DNA from: Sphingomonas glacialis
GTDB taxonomy: Bacteria > Pseudomonadota > Alphaproteobacteria > Sphingomonadales > Sphingomonadaceae
Assembly (NCBI RefSeq): GCF_014653575.1
Contig: NZ_BNAQ01000001.1
Coordinates: 248,001-312,000 of the forward strand
Direction of reading: 5' to 3'
DNA length: 64,000 nt
Part shown: in pieces, positions 27,628 to 39,342 of the stretch
How positions within the stretch are numbered: position 1 is the first letter of the stretch
Layout: every line of letters starts with the position of its first letter
Made by a program: the position numbers and the translations under genes
The notes under the pieces: model-generated
The model's input: only the letters and a program-made list of their open reading frames with translations
Told to the model about the DNA's origin: nothing
Database searches by the model: none

Positions 27628-29373
27628 TCAAGACAGACGCAGGCGGCGTTCGGACAGGCGATAGAGCGGGCGGAACAGCAAGCGATTGATCGCGATGACG
27701 AACACCGACATCACCATAATGCCGAGCAGCACCCGCGCGCCGTCGCCCGCGGTGGTCGCATCGGCGATATAGCTGCCGAGCCCTTGCGCGCGCAGCCGCG
27801 TGCTGCCCCACGACACGGCTTCGGCGACGATGCTGGCGTTCCACGATCCACCCGAGGCGGTCAGCGCGCCGGTGACGTAATAGGGGAAGATTCCCGGCAG
27901 GATCAGCCGCCGCCACCACTGCCAGCCGCGCACCCCGAACATCTGCGCCGCTTCGCGCATGTCGCTCGGGATCGCGCTCGCGCCTGCAATGACGTTGAAC
28001 AGGATGTACCATTGCGTCCCGAGCACCATCAGCGGCGACAGCCAGACATCGGGATCGGCATGAAAATGGACGATCGCGACGACCGCGATCGGGAACAGCA
28101 CGTTGGCCGGGAACGCCGCGAGAAATTGCGCAACGGGCTGGATCCGCGAGGTCCAGCGCGGCCGCAGCCCGACCCACACGCCGATCGGCACCCAGACGAA
28201 GCTCGCCAGGATGATCAGCACGATCACGCGCAGCAGCGTGATGAGGCCAAATCGCAACGCCGCCCATGCGTCGCCGAGCGACAGCGTCTGGTGCAGAAAG
28301 TCGATCGCATAGACCGTCGCGGCAAGTGCGCTCAGCGCGACCACCGCTGTCCACAGCCGCATCCCACGTGCGGCGGGCTTCTGCGCCTTGCTCGTAAACT
28401 CCCGCTCCTGCGCGATCGGGCGGCGCGCGGGTTCGAGCCGATAGACCATCTGCCCGACCGCGCGCAGCGGCGCGGTGACCGCCGGGAGCAGCCGCGCCCG
28501 ACGGAACAGATCGAACAGCCACGATTTCGGCGGGGCAACGCTCGCGGTCTGCTCGACGCGAAAGCGATCGGCCCAGGCGATCACCGGACGGAAGACGAGT
28601 TGGTCGTACAGCAGAATGACGACCGCCATCGCCCCGACCGCGAGCGCGACCGCGCTGAGATTGCGCTGCTCGATCGCGATCGCCAGCCACGACCCGATCC
28701 CCGGCAGCATGATCTGCGTATGCCCGACGCTGATCGCCTCCGACGCGACGACGAAGAACCAGCCGCCCGACATCGACATCATCGCGTTCCACACGAGGCC
28801 TGGTGCGGCAAACGGCAGTTCGAGCCGTATCAGTTTGCGCAGCGGCGAAAGGCCGAAACCGCGCGCAACCTCGTCGAGATCGGCCGGGACCTGCCGCAGC
28901 GACTGGTACAGGCTGAACGCCATGTTCCACGCCTGGCTGGTGAAGATCGCAAAGATCGCCGCGCACTCGACCCCGACGCGGCTGCCCGGGAACAGCCCCA
29001 TGAAGGCGGCCACGGTAAAGGTCATGAACCCCAGCACCGGCACCGACTGGAGGATGTCGAGCGCGGGGATGATCACCAGTTCCGCCCGCCGGCTCTTGGC
29101 CGCGGCGGTCGCCGCGAGCAGCGTGAAGACGAACGATGCCGCCAGCGCCGCGAACAACCGTAGCGTCGTCAGCAACGCGTAGCGCGGCAATTGCCACGCA
29201 TCGAGCACGACCGGCTCGAGCCGAAGTCGCGCTAGCGGCTCCGTCGCGTCACTGACCCCCGCCGCGATCGCTACCCCGGCCGCAGCAAGGATCGCGAACA
29301 AGGCGGCATCGGGCCAGCCGAACCGCACTTTCAGGCGCGGCCGCGAGAAGCCGAGAAATCCGGGCGTTTGCAT
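27628..29373 (-). CDS. ABC transporter permease, two fused BPD domains
   Basis: A 581-residue inner-membrane protein with two binding-protein-dependent permease domains in one chain. The first EAA-type loop is ADLDEVARGFGLSPLRKLI with LPFAAPGLVWN (about residues 165-200); the second is SDMREAAQMFGVRGWQWWR (about residue 480). A hydrophilic linker near residues 290-340 joins them. The fusion replaces the usual homodimer. The start at 29373 (MQTPGFLGF) lies one base after the porin stop, so the operon is porin - permease - ATPase. No periplasmic binding protein is encoded next to it. Confidence 0.9.
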   Translation of the reverse strand: MQTPGFLGFSRPRLKVRFGWPDAALFAILAAAGVAIAAGVSDATEPLARLRLEPVVLDAWQLPRYALLTTLRLFAALAASFVFTLLAATAAAKSRRAELVIIPALDILQSVPVLGFMTFTVAAFMGLFPGSRVGVECAAIFAIFTSQAWNMAFSLYQSLRQVPADLDEVARGFGLSPLRKLIRLELPFAAPGLVWNAMMSMSGGWFFVVASEAISVGHTQIMLPGIGSWLAIAIEQRNLSAVALAVGAMAVVILLYDQLVFRPVIAWADRFRVEQTASVAPPKSWLFDLFRRARLLPAVTAPLRAVGQMVYRLEPARRPIAQEREFTSKAQKPAARGMRLWTAVVALSALAATVYAIDFLHQTLSLGDAWAALRFGLITLLRVIVLIILASFVWVPIGVWVGLRPRWTSRIQPVAQFLAAFPANVLFPIAVVAIVHFHADPDVWLSPLMVLGTQWYILFNVIAGASAIPSDMREAAQMFGVRGWQWWRRLILPGIFPYYVTGALTASGGSWNASIVAEAVSWGSTRLRAQGLGSYIADATTAGDGARVLLGIMVMSVFVIAINRLLFRPLYRLSERRLRLS

Positions 29374-29374
29374 G

Positions 29375-30721
29375 TCAGAACGCTCCATGCAGGCGCAACG
29401 CGGCGATGTTCGCTGGGCCGCGATCGCGATTGTAGCCGGGATTGGCGATGTGCTGCGCGTCGAGCGTCGCATCGATGCCCAGGAGGACATGCACGTCGTA
29501 ATAGAGCTCGGCGATCTGCTCGCTCCCGGCGTCGGGCAGCCGCGCATCGCCGACGAGCACGCCGATCCCGCCCGCCGCGAGATAGCGCTGATGCGCGGCC
29601 GAGATGCCGTTGACGACGAGCGCGAGCCCGACCCGGTCGGTCGACCGCCCCCAGCCCTTGCCCGCCAGCACCGCGCCGACTTGCGCGGTGCGATCGATAT
29701 CGGTGAAGTCGTACGGCTCGATGCCGCCATCCGACCAGCCGAGACGGCCGAAAATCCCGAGCGTGTCCGTCAGTTCCTGCTCGGCATTGGCATAGGCGCC
29801 CACCCGGGTCCGCCGACCGCGCACCAGCGCCGTATCGGCCGGGGCAGCGCTTGCCGCGCCGAGCGCCAGCGCGTCGCCGAACCGCCCGAACTGCCCGCGA
29901 TTGCGGAACACGCCGAGCCGGACGGTGCCCGCGCGCTTGCCGAAGCTGTGACGATGCTCGACCTCGCCATCGATTTGATATTGACCGAAACCGCGCTCGA
30001 GCGTTTCGCCATTGGGCACGCGCGACAGGTTGAACGCACCGACGCGGATGGTCCAAGGCCCGCGATAGGCCTCCAGCGCCGCCCCGGTCGAATAGCCCCA
30101 GGCGTCGGCGGCGTAATCGAAGCTCCCCGCATCGACCACCGACCAGTTGAGGAAGTCGGCGCGCGGGTCGTGCGCGTAGCGGTTCGTATCGAACACGTCG
30201 CCGACGCCGATCTTGCCGACGGTGAGAACCAGCCGATCGATCGGCCGCGCTCCGCCCAGCTGGTTGGACGACGCCAGCACGGCCTCGCGCTCGCTGCCGA
30301 GAGCGATCGTTTGGCGGAAGAACACGCGCTGTAGGCGGAAATAGGGTGCGGACTTGCCGACCTTGTAGGCTTCCGCACTCGGAAAACCCGCCGCGCCGAG
30401 CGTGTTCGACAAGCCGAAGCCCTGATCGATCTCGGGGTTGGCCCAAACCTCCGCCCCCTGCCAAGGCGCCACGCCGAGATAAGCGGTGACGTCGGCAGTT
30501 TCCTGTACCTGACGCGGCGTCAGGCTGTTGGGGCCAGAGTAAGGCGAGGCGAAGCCCCCTACCCCCTGGACGACGAACGTCGCCTGGCCGTGCAGCGCAA
30601 AAGTCTGCGGGTCGCCCGTCCGCGCGCCGCTGGTCTGCGCCGTGACGGGACTGGTAGTAAGTAGCAGCACGCTGCCAAGTGCCGCGATCGGAAAATACGG
30701 GACCGCGACGCCTTTGGGCAT
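29375..30721 (-). CDS. outer-membrane porin, carbohydrate-porin-like
   Basis: A 448-residue outer-membrane protein with a signal peptide (core FPIAALGSVLLLTTSPVTAQ). After it comes FALHGQATFVVQGVGGFASPYSGPNSL, a typical opening of OprB-type porins, then many amphipathic strands (RLVLTVGKIGVGDVFDTNRYAHDPRADFLNW) and a C-terminal phenylalanine (LRLHGAF). It probably lets the ABC ligand cross the outer membrane, since it is the first gene of that operon. I prefer ATG at 30721; a GTG at 30754 would lengthen the leader, and neither has a clear ribosome site. Confidence 0.82.
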   Translation of the reverse strand: MPKGVAVPYFPIAALGSVLLLTTSPVTAQTSGARTGDPQTFALHGQATFVVQGVGGFASPYSGPNSLTPRQVQETADVTAYLGVAPWQGAEVWANPEIDQGFGLSNTLGAAGFPSAEAYKVGKSAPYFRLQRVFFRQTIALGSEREAVLASSNQLGGARPIDRLVLTVGKIGVGDVFDTNRYAHDPRADFLNWSVVDAGSFDYAADAWGYSTGAALEAYRGPWTIRVGAFNLSRVPNGETLERGFGQYQIDGEVEHRHSFGKRAGTVRLGVFRNRGQFGRFGDALALGAASAAPADTALVRGRRTRVGAYANAEQELTDTLGIFGRLGWSDGGIEPYDFTDIDRTAQVGAVLAGKGWGRSTDRVGLALVVNGISAAHQRYLAAGGIGVLVGDARLPDAGSEQIAELYYDVHVLLGIDATLDAQHIANPGYNRDRGPANIAALRLHGAF

Positions 30722-31095
30722 GCGCGACCGAAACAGCGCGTCAGCGACGCGCACGGGGGGATATGGTGCGCGCTTGGGCGCGAAACATGGTCATCAGCGA
30801 AATCCTCGGGTCTCTGGGTTCGAGCCCGCCGGATATCGCCTCAGGCCGGCATGATACCGCCCATGACGACCCGGCCGGGCCCAGGATTCCGGCAATCGGC
30901 AGCGCAGAAGCCAAGGCTTCTACTGTCGCCGTCGCCGGACAAGGGGCTAGATCGGGGCATTGGGATCCTGTGGAATAGAGGCATCAAAGTCGTACCGAAT
31001 CGGACGGGCGATTGCGATATCGCGCGGCGCCTAGCAGCTTGCCGTTCCCTCGCACAGTGTTTGTGCGGCAGTGCGGTAAGATGTCGTAGCGAGGC
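30722..31095. other. 374-base intergenic region before the porin operon
   Basis: No gene is supported here. It should hold the porin-operon promoter and the end of the phytochrome transcript. The only sharp structure is the inverted repeat at 30906-30921. No known riboswitch core is recognised. Confidence 0.4.
30906..30921. promoter_or_regulatory. inverted repeat AGAAGCC-AA-GGCTTCT
   Basis: A perfect 7-2-7 palindrome about 185 bases upstream of the porin start. It could be an operator for the porin-ABC operon or a hairpin at the end of the phytochrome mRNA. No matching second copy was noticed in the window. Confidence 0.35.
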
Positions 31096-33669
31096 TCAAT
31101 CGGTCGCCACCGGCCCCAGCATCTCGGCCATCGCCCGCGCGACATTCTCGAGCGTGTACGGCTTTTGCACGACCATGCGGTCGCGATGGTTGGCCGGCAA
31201 CTTGGCCTGTTCGCCATACCCCGTCGCGAACAGGAACGGCACGCCAAGCACAAGCAGGCGATCGGCGATTGCAAAGCTGTTGCGATCGCCAAGGTGGATG
31301 TCGAGCATCGCAATCGCGGGCCGATTCTGCTCGATCGCATCGAGCGCGCCGTCGACCGTGGCCGCGGTCGTAACGGTCTCGGCGCCGAGCCGCGTTACGA
31401 TGTCCTCGGCATCGAGCGCGATGATCAAGCTGTCCTCGACCAAGAGGACGTCGCGCCCCTCCAGCATGCGATCGGGCACCACCGCGGGCAGCCCCGGCGC
31501 GGGCCCTGCATACCGAACCGGCGGCGCAAGACCGGGCGGCGCTTCGGAGACGTGTCGCGCGGGAATGCGGAAGCGCGCCTCGACCCCCTCGGGACGATAG
31601 TCGACCTCTGCCGTCCCGCCGATGTCGTATGGCACCGAGCGATGGATGATCGTCGTCCCGAATCCTTTGCGTGTCGGCTTGGCGACGGTCGGGCCGCCGG
31701 TTTCACGCCAGGTAAAGTGCAGGTCCTGCGCCGCATCGCGCTGCCAGCTGATCGCGACACGACCTTCGGATACGGACAGGCTGCCATATTTCGTCGAGTT
31801 GGTGACGAGTTCGTGCAGCACCAACGCCATCGTCGAATAGGCCTGGGGATTGAGCAGCACCGGCGCGCCGTCCGAAATGATCTTGTCGCCATCGGCGAGA
31901 AAGGCCGCGGCCTCGGCGTCGATCAGCGCCTGCATCGGCGCCGGGCCCCAATGGTCATCGGTGATCTGGTTGTGCGCGCGCGCCAGCGCATGGATCCGCC
32001 CGTCGACCACCTTGACGAAATCCTGGACGACATTCTCGGTGGGCTGCGACTGGCGGATCAGCCCGCGGATTACGCCGAGCACGTTGCGCACGCGGTGGTT
32101 GAGCTCGGCGATCAGCAGCTCCTGTCGCGCGCTGGCGTGCTGCCGCTCGGTCGAGGCTTCGTCGGCCATGCGCAGCACGACTTCGATCAACGTCGCGCGC
32201 AGCGTCTCGGCAACGCGCACCTCGGACGGTGTAAAGGGCTGCGAACGCCCCTGGACGAGCTCCTTCCACTCGGCAAAACTCTCGCGCGGCGACAGGCGTG
32301 GCCCATTGACGCCATATTCGACCGGCTTGTCCGGGTTGCCAGCCCAGCGCACCGATCGCACGAGTTCCGAGCGGAACAGCACGACATAATCGCGCGGCGC
32401 ACGCGAGATCGGAATCGCCAGCAAGCCGGCGGATTGCGAGACGAACGCCTCGGCACCCGGCAGGATCGAGGCAATATGATCGGTCGCAAAAACCTTCCCC
32501 GCAGCCGTGCTGTTGAGGGCGCGAACGATCCGCTGGAATTCCTCGACCGACGGCGTCACCCCGGAAAACGCATGGTTGCCACCGATCCACACGCCGACAC
32601 CGTCTGCGGCGATAGCGTTGGTCAGGATATCGCCGAGCCAGTCTGGATCCCTCAACAGCGTATCGTCGGAGGCAACCGCGCCGAGCAACTGGTCGGCGAT
32701 CTCGCGCGCACCGCGCTCGAATTCGACCGTCGCCTGGCGCTCGCGGCTTTCGAGCCGCATCGCGAACATCTGCGCGAACAATTCGCTGACCGATCGCCGC
32801 TCGAAGGTCGGGCAACGCGGCGCATAATGGTGGCATGCGAACAGCCCCCAGAGCTTCCCGTCGACCAGGATAGAGATCGACAGCGACGCCTGGACGCCCA
32901 TGTTCTTGAGGTATTCGATATGGATCGGCGACACCGCGCGCAGCACCGAAAGCGACAGGTCGAGCGGCTGGCCCTGCGTGTCGCGGGCCGGCACGATCGG
33001 GACAGTCTGGTGATCGACATCGGCGATGATGCGCAGCAAATTGCGCTTGTAGAGTGCGCGCGCCTGGACCGGGATGTCGCTTGCCGGATAACGCAGCCCG
33101 AGGAATTTGCCGATCCCGGCCTTGACCGCCTCCGCCACGACCTCGCCCGAATCGTCGGCGTTGAAGCGATAGACCATCACCCGGTCGAAGCCGATCAGCG
33201 CGCGGACCTGGCGTGCGCCTTCGCGGAAGAAGCTCTCCATGTCGGCGCATTGGTCGAGCCGCGAGATCATCGAGCGGACAAGGCTGCTCGCATCGCCATA
33301 TTCCCCCGATGCCGGCTCGGCCTCGATAACGACCTGGCCTCCCGAATAATGGATCGCGACATCGAACGCAGTGCCGCCGGGAACGAGCACGAGGTCGAAC
33401 ACTCGCTCGACCGCATCGGCGCCGCGCAGGACCGCGGCACGGTTGCGCAGGTCGTGGATGACCGGGGTGGAGAAGATTTCGGCAAGCGGCAGCCCGATCA
33501 GATCTTCCGGAGTGTGGCCGATATAGTCGGCGATATTCGCCGACGTGCGCGCGACAAGCCAGTCGGCGGTCAGCGCCAGCAGGAACCCGATCGGCTGAAT
33601 CGCCCCCAGGATGTGGATCGGTTCGCGATCACAGTTCGTCAGATCGACCGATCGGAAGTCGTCAGCCAA
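31096..33669 (-). CDS. bphP: bacteriophytochrome with HWE histidine kinase and receiver
   Basis: An 857-residue red/far-red photoreceptor. Cys13 (LTNCDREPIHILGAIQPIG) is the N-terminal biliverdin-attachment cysteine of bacteriophytochromes, ahead of the PAS domain. The GAF domain has the diagnostic LRYPASDIP motif, then PHY. The HWE-type kinase carries His525 in ELNHRVRNVLG and the WRE tryptophan-arginine-glutamate signature (FTWRETGGP). The chain ends in a receiver with Asp790 (AMLDIHLG). I place the start at TTG 33669: it gives the usual short tail before the cysteine, has GGAG about ten bases upstream, and overlaps the heme oxygenase stop. A TTG at 33717 is an alternative. Confidence 0.93.
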   Translation of the reverse strand: MADDFRSVDLTNCDREPIHILGAIQPIGFLLALTADWLVARTSANIADYIGHTPEDLIGLPLAEIFSTPVIHDLRNRAAVLRGADAVERVFDLVLVPGGTAFDVAIHYSGGQVVIEAEPASGEYGDASSLVRSMISRLDQCADMESFFREGARQVRALIGFDRVMVYRFNADDSGEVVAEAVKAGIGKFLGLRYPASDIPVQARALYKRNLLRIIADVDHQTVPIVPARDTQGQPLDLSLSVLRAVSPIHIEYLKNMGVQASLSISILVDGKLWGLFACHHYAPRCPTFERRSVSELFAQMFAMRLESRERQATVEFERGAREIADQLLGAVASDDTLLRDPDWLGDILTNAIAADGVGVWIGGNHAFSGVTPSVEEFQRIVRALNSTAAGKVFATDHIASILPGAEAFVSQSAGLLAIPISRAPRDYVVLFRSELVRSVRWAGNPDKPVEYGVNGPRLSPRESFAEWKELVQGRSQPFTPSEVRVAETLRATLIEVVLRMADEASTERQHASARQELLIAELNHRVRNVLGVIRGLIRQSQPTENVVQDFVKVVDGRIHALARAHNQITDDHWGPAPMQALIDAEAAAFLADGDKIISDGAPVLLNPQAYSTMALVLHELVTNSTKYGSLSVSEGRVAISWQRDAAQDLHFTWRETGGPTVAKPTRKGFGTTIIHRSVPYDIGGTAEVDYRPEGVEARFRIPARHVSEAPPGLAPPVRYAGPAPGLPAVVPDRMLEGRDVLLVEDSLIIALDAEDIVTRLGAETVTTAATVDGALDAIEQNRPAIAMLDIHLGDRNSFAIADRLLVLGVPFLFATGYGEQAKLPANHRDRMVVQKPYTLENVARAMAEMLGPVATD

Positions 33670-34219
33670 GGTGCCCGGTCTCCACAATTCGTTGTCCGCT
33701 GGTTTCAAACAACGCAAACACGTTACGCGCCGCGGCGACCGCGACGGAGCGTTTTAAACCAGTATCGAGCCGCACGTCGAGCATCTGGAGCAAGCTGCGC
33801 CACGCGGCCGAATCGACGCCGCCAAGAAAGCGCGTCGGGAAGTCGGCGGGGACCGATCGCCTCAGCATCGTCCCGCCCAGCCGCGACCCCTCGAGCACAT
33901 AGAGGCCACCAAGCACCGCCGCTTCATCCGAAAAGACGATCGGTCCGGCAGGGTCGGGCACGGGCAGACCGAGCACCGCGAGATCGGCTCGCACCAGATC
34001 GCCACGCTGGCGGATATCCCAATCCGGGACGATCGCGCCCACACCCGCTTCGACAAGGGCTTGCTCGACGGGGATGTGAGCAGCCGCCTGCGCACCGAGA
34101 AATGCGCCATAATCGGCGCGGTCATCGAGCCGGATCTGCGAGTATAGGCGATCGACCCGGTCGTGCTGCTCGTGCGTTGCCGCCCGCAACGCGCCTCGCG
34201 CGGTGATTTGATGCGTCAT
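33662..34219 (-). CDS. biliverdin-producing heme oxygenase
   Basis: A 185-residue bacterial heme oxygenase (BphO-like). It opens heme to biliverdin, the chromophore of the phytochrome encoded next. The likely proximal heme ligand is His19 in RAATHEQHDRVDRL, and the distal helix glycine motif is seen in VLGGLYVLEGSRLGGTMLRR. The start ATG 34219 gives MTHQITARGALRAATH. Its stop codon overlaps the phytochrome start, so pigment synthesis and apoprotein are made together. Confidence 0.92.
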   Translation of the reverse strand: MTHQITARGALRAATHEQHDRVDRLYSQIRLDDRADYGAFLGAQAAAHIPVEQALVEAGVGAIVPDWDIRQRGDLVRADLAVLGLPVPDPAGPIVFSDEAAVLGGLYVLEGSRLGGTMLRRSVPADFPTRFLGGVDSAAWRSLLQMLDVRLDTGLKRSVAVAAARNVFALFETSGQRIVETGHLG

Positions 34220-34315
34220 CGCGTCATAGTAGTTCGGTTCGACGCAAATGTAACCGCGCGCTATCATAGGCTGGATCAGCAAACGCCGGCCATGCGCGAT
34301 GGTGCGTGCGCGCGA

Positions 34316-34873
34316 TCACACGGGTTTGCTCAGATAGCGCGACCCCGCGAGACAGAAGCGCCACGGCGTTGTCGCGCCCTTGCTGATTCCGATCCGCACC
34401 GCCTCGACGATGCCGGGCGCGGTCGCGGGCAAGGCCATCGCAAATGGCGGACCATCGAGCGGCGCTCCGTTCAGCTCCGCATCGATCCCCAGCGCCTTTG
34501 CCAGCCGCCCCGGCCCGCTGCAGAGCAGTCGGTCGGCGACATTGCCGCGACGCGCCTGCATGACGTCACGACCGTATAACGGTTCGATCGCGCGGATCAG
34601 CACGGCACTCCCGGGCTGCTCCGCCGCGCAAACGAAGTTCAGGCACCAATGCAATCCGTAGATGCGATAGACATAGGCACGCCCGACGGGGCCGAACATC
34701 ACGGCATTGCGCGGCGTCATTCCGCCGAAACTGTGCGAGGCTGGATCCCCCGCATCATACGCCTCGGTCTCGACGATCCGGCCGCCCGCGCCATCGACTT
34801 GCAGCTCGGCGCCGATCAGGCCGCGCGCAACGCTTACCGCGTCGCGCGCGAAGAACCCGGCGGCGAGTGTCAC
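34316..34873 (-). CDS. DNA-3-methyladenine glycosylase (AAG/MPG type)
   Basis: A 185-residue AAG-family glycosylase, normal length for bacterial members, removing alkylated purines and similar lesions. Motifs include GRIVETEAYDAGDPASHS with the catalytic glutamate region, MFGPVGRAYVYRIYGLHWCLNFV with the intercalating tyrosine, and LCSGPGRLAKALGID. The GTG start at 34873 has GGGGAGG just upstream. It lies 96 bases before heme oxygenase on the same strand and could be co-transcribed, though the functions are unrelated. Confidence 0.92.
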   Translation of the reverse strand: MTLAAGFFARDAVSVARGLIGAELQVDGAGGRIVETEAYDAGDPASHSFGGMTPRNAVMFGPVGRAYVYRIYGLHWCLNFVCAAEQPGSAVLIRAIEPLYGRDVMQARRGNVADRLLCSGPGRLAKALGIDAELNGAPLDGPPFAMALPATAPGIVEAVRIGISKGATTPWRFCLAGSRYLSKPV

Positions 34874-35070
34874 AGCAGCCTCCCCTCACCGACGCGCACG
34901 CCGCGATCGCATCGATCGATGACGGTCTGGGTTGGAAGCAGGCAAGTTTGTGGTGGCATCACGGCCCCCGGCTTGTATGGCACGCGACGCGCGGATCAAC
35001 CCCCGCATGCTACGGAGAGGCTGCCGAATCGCCCGTCGCCGCTGTTCGGTGACGGACCCTGGAGCCTGTC

Positions 35071-36273
35071 ATGCCTGCCCCTTCCTCGACGCCCGCGCGC
35101 ACCGGCAGCGCGCCGCACGTCGGCCTTGTCCACGCGGCGCTCGCGGTCGGCGGTTTCGCGATCGGCACGACCGAATTCGCGACGATGAGCTTGCTCCCCT
35201 ATTTCGCGCGCGACCTGCACATCGACGAGCCGAGCGCCGGACACGTCATCAGCGCCTATGCGCTAGGTGTCGTCGTCGGGGCGCCGCTGATCGCGATCCT
35301 GTCGGCGAAGGTCCCGCGCCGCACGCTGCTGATCGCACTGATGACGGTCTTCGCGGTCGCCAATGCCCTGTCGGCGCTCGCGCAATCTTACACCATGCTG
35401 TTGCTCGTCCGCTTTTTGAGCGGCTTGCCGCACGGAGCGTATTTCGGCGTCGCGTCGCTCGTCGCGGCGTCGCTCGTGCCCGACGAGCGGCGAACTCAAG
35501 CCGTCGGCCGGGTCATGCTCGGGCTGACCGTCGCGACGATCGTCGGCGTGCCCGCCGCGACATGGCTCGGGCAAGCATTCGGCTGGCGCTATGGCTTCGC
35601 GATCGTCGCGGTGCTTGCGTTGATCACCGCAGGCCTCGCGGTCGCGATCGTCCCGCAGGACCGCCCGCAAAGAGACGCCAGCCCGTTGCGCGAACTCGGC
35701 GCGCTCCGCCGGCCGCAAGTGTGGCTGACGCTCGCGATTGGGGCGATCGGCTTTGGCGGGCTGTTCGCGGTCTATACCTATCTCACCGCGACGCTGACCC
35801 AAGTGACGCGCATCTCGCCGGCGCTTGTCCCGGTCGTCCTCGCGTCGTTCGGGATCGGGATGACGATCGGCAACCTCGTCGTACCGCGCTTCGCCGACAA
35901 GCGGCTGATGCGGACGGGCGGCGTTTTGCTGCTGTTCATGGCGCTCGTCCTCGCGCTCTACACGGTTGCCGCGCACAATTTCCTCGCGGTGACGCTCGAT
36001 GTCTTCGCGATCGGGCTCGGCGGCGCCCTCGGGACGGTGCTGCAGACGCGGCTGATGGACGTCGCGGGCGACGCGCAGACACTCGCGGCGGCGCTCAACC
36101 ATTCGGCCTTCAACGTCGCCAATGCCCTCGGACCATGGCTCGGCGGAATGGCGATCGCGGCCGGCTTGGGCTGGACCTCGACCGGCTGGGTCGGATGCGC
36201 GCTCGCGCTCGGTGGGTTCGCGGTGTGGTGCGCCTCGGTGCTGCTCGAAGCGAGAGGTCGACGCGCCGTATAG
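35071..36273 (+). CDS. MFS transporter, DHA1/AraJ-like
   Basis: A 400-residue, 12-helix major facilitator. The first helix reads ALAVGGFAIGTTEFATMSLLP, typical of the AraJ/PbuE/YdhP sugar- or drug-efflux branch (COG2814), followed by VISAYALGVVVGAPLIA and the PHGAYFGVASLVAASLVP segment. It most likely exports small molecules by proton exchange. The ATG at 35071 begins MPAPSSTPAR. It is followed after 60 bases by a second MFS gene. Confidence 0.88.
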   Translation: MPAPSSTPARTGSAPHVGLVHAALAVGGFAIGTTEFATMSLLPYFARDLHIDEPSAGHVISAYALGVVVGAPLIAILSAKVPRRTLLIALMTVFAVANALSALAQSYTMLLLVRFLSGLPHGAYFGVASLVAASLVPDERRTQAVGRVMLGLTVATIVGVPAATWLGQAFGWRYGFAIVAVLALITAGLAVAIVPQDRPQRDASPLRELGALRRPQVWLTLAIGAIGFGGLFAVYTYLTATLTQVTRISPALVPVVLASFGIGMTIGNLVVPRFADKRLMRTGGVLLLFMALVLALYTVAAHNFLAVTLDVFAIGLGGALGTVLQTRLMDVAGDAQTLAAALNHSAFNVANALGPWLGGMAIAAGLGWTSTGWVGCALALGGFAVWCASVLLEARGRRAV

Positions 36274-36333
36274 TCGGCCGAGATCGGCGCCGAGCGATTT
36301 CGACAAGCGCCGCCGGCGTGCGTAAGAGGAGCC

Positions 36334-38794
<2,461 letters not shown>

Positions 38795-38822
38795 ACCTGC
38801 GAGGGAACCTCCACCGCGTACT

Positions 38823-38840
38823 TGCGCTTGGTCAAGCGCA
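38823..38840. promoter_or_regulatory. perfect palindrome TGCGCTTG-GT-CAAGCGCA
   Basis: An 8-2-8 perfect inverted repeat in the 85-base gap between mreB and the DUF1488 gene. With a two-base loop it is a poor RNA hairpin, so a dimeric repressor or activator site for the downstream gene is more likely than a terminator. Confidence 0.4.
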
Positions 38841-38879
38841 CGGGCACATCGCGCCCTCACACGATCTGGAGCATTCTGC

Positions 38880-39152
38880 ATGGCCGCCGACAAGATGGAT
38901 ATTCTGCACTCGAGCCTGCTCGACAATGATGACGAGCGCGTCGTCGAATTCATGGGCGAAGTCGATGGCGAGGAATATCAGTTCGCGGTGCAATATGCCG
39001 TGCTCGAAGCGCTGAGCGGCGACGCACCCGAGGACGACGCCATCGAGCAGTTCAACCGCTTCGAGGATTCGATCGCCGAAGCCGGTCTCGTCGCGCTTGC
39101 GCGCAACAGCGACCAGGCAATGATCGTGATCAGCGAAAACGATCTCGAATAG
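38880..39152 (+). CDS. DUF1488-like small protein
   Basis: A 90-residue acidic protein (MAADKMDILHSSLLDNDD..., ending ISENDLE). Its layout, a beta strand VVEFMGEVDGEEYQFAVQYAVLEAL followed by a helix FNRFEDSIAEAGLVAL and a short final strand, resembles the DUF1488 family. No function is known for that family. It follows mreB after 85 bases on the same strand and is followed by a hairpin, so the two may form a unit. Confidence 0.7.
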   Translation: MAADKMDILHSSLLDNDDERVVEFMGEVDGEEYQFAVQYAVLEALSGDAPEDDAIEQFNRFEDSIAEAGLVALARNSDQAMIVISENDLE

Positions 39153-39161
39153 CCCTTGTAG

Positions 39162-39187
39162 CCATGCCGGGAACGTCCCGGCATGGC
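39162..39187 (+). terminator. hairpin after the DUF1488 gene
   Basis: Arms GCCATGCCGGGA and TCCCGCATGGC pair with one bulged base and a three-base loop, ten bases after the stop. A second palindrome, CGCCTCGCGAGGCG, follows directly at 39187-39200. There is no T-run. Together they probably end the mreB-DUF1488 transcript. Confidence 0.5.
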
Positions 39188-39342
39188 GCCTCGCGAGGCG
39201 GGTCTCACGTGGATAGGCCACGAAAACCGTCGTGAGGTGTTCCGTATGGTGCCCGCTTGCTCTTGCCTGGCTGCTCGCTCTCCGTGTGGCGGGATAAGGC
39301 CCGCGCCTATCACGCCCGACGTAGCGACCCCCAAAGGGTACG

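Noticed and set aside
30800..30840. tRNA-like T-loop sequence GGGTTCGAGCCC
   Set aside because: The flanking bases do not form a five-base T-stem, and no acceptor, D or anticodon arms can be folded around it.
30755..30860. Possible TPP-type riboswitch (CTGAGG and GAACCCAGA on the minus strand)
   Set aside because: The conserved thi-box core and spacing are absent; only short resemblance.
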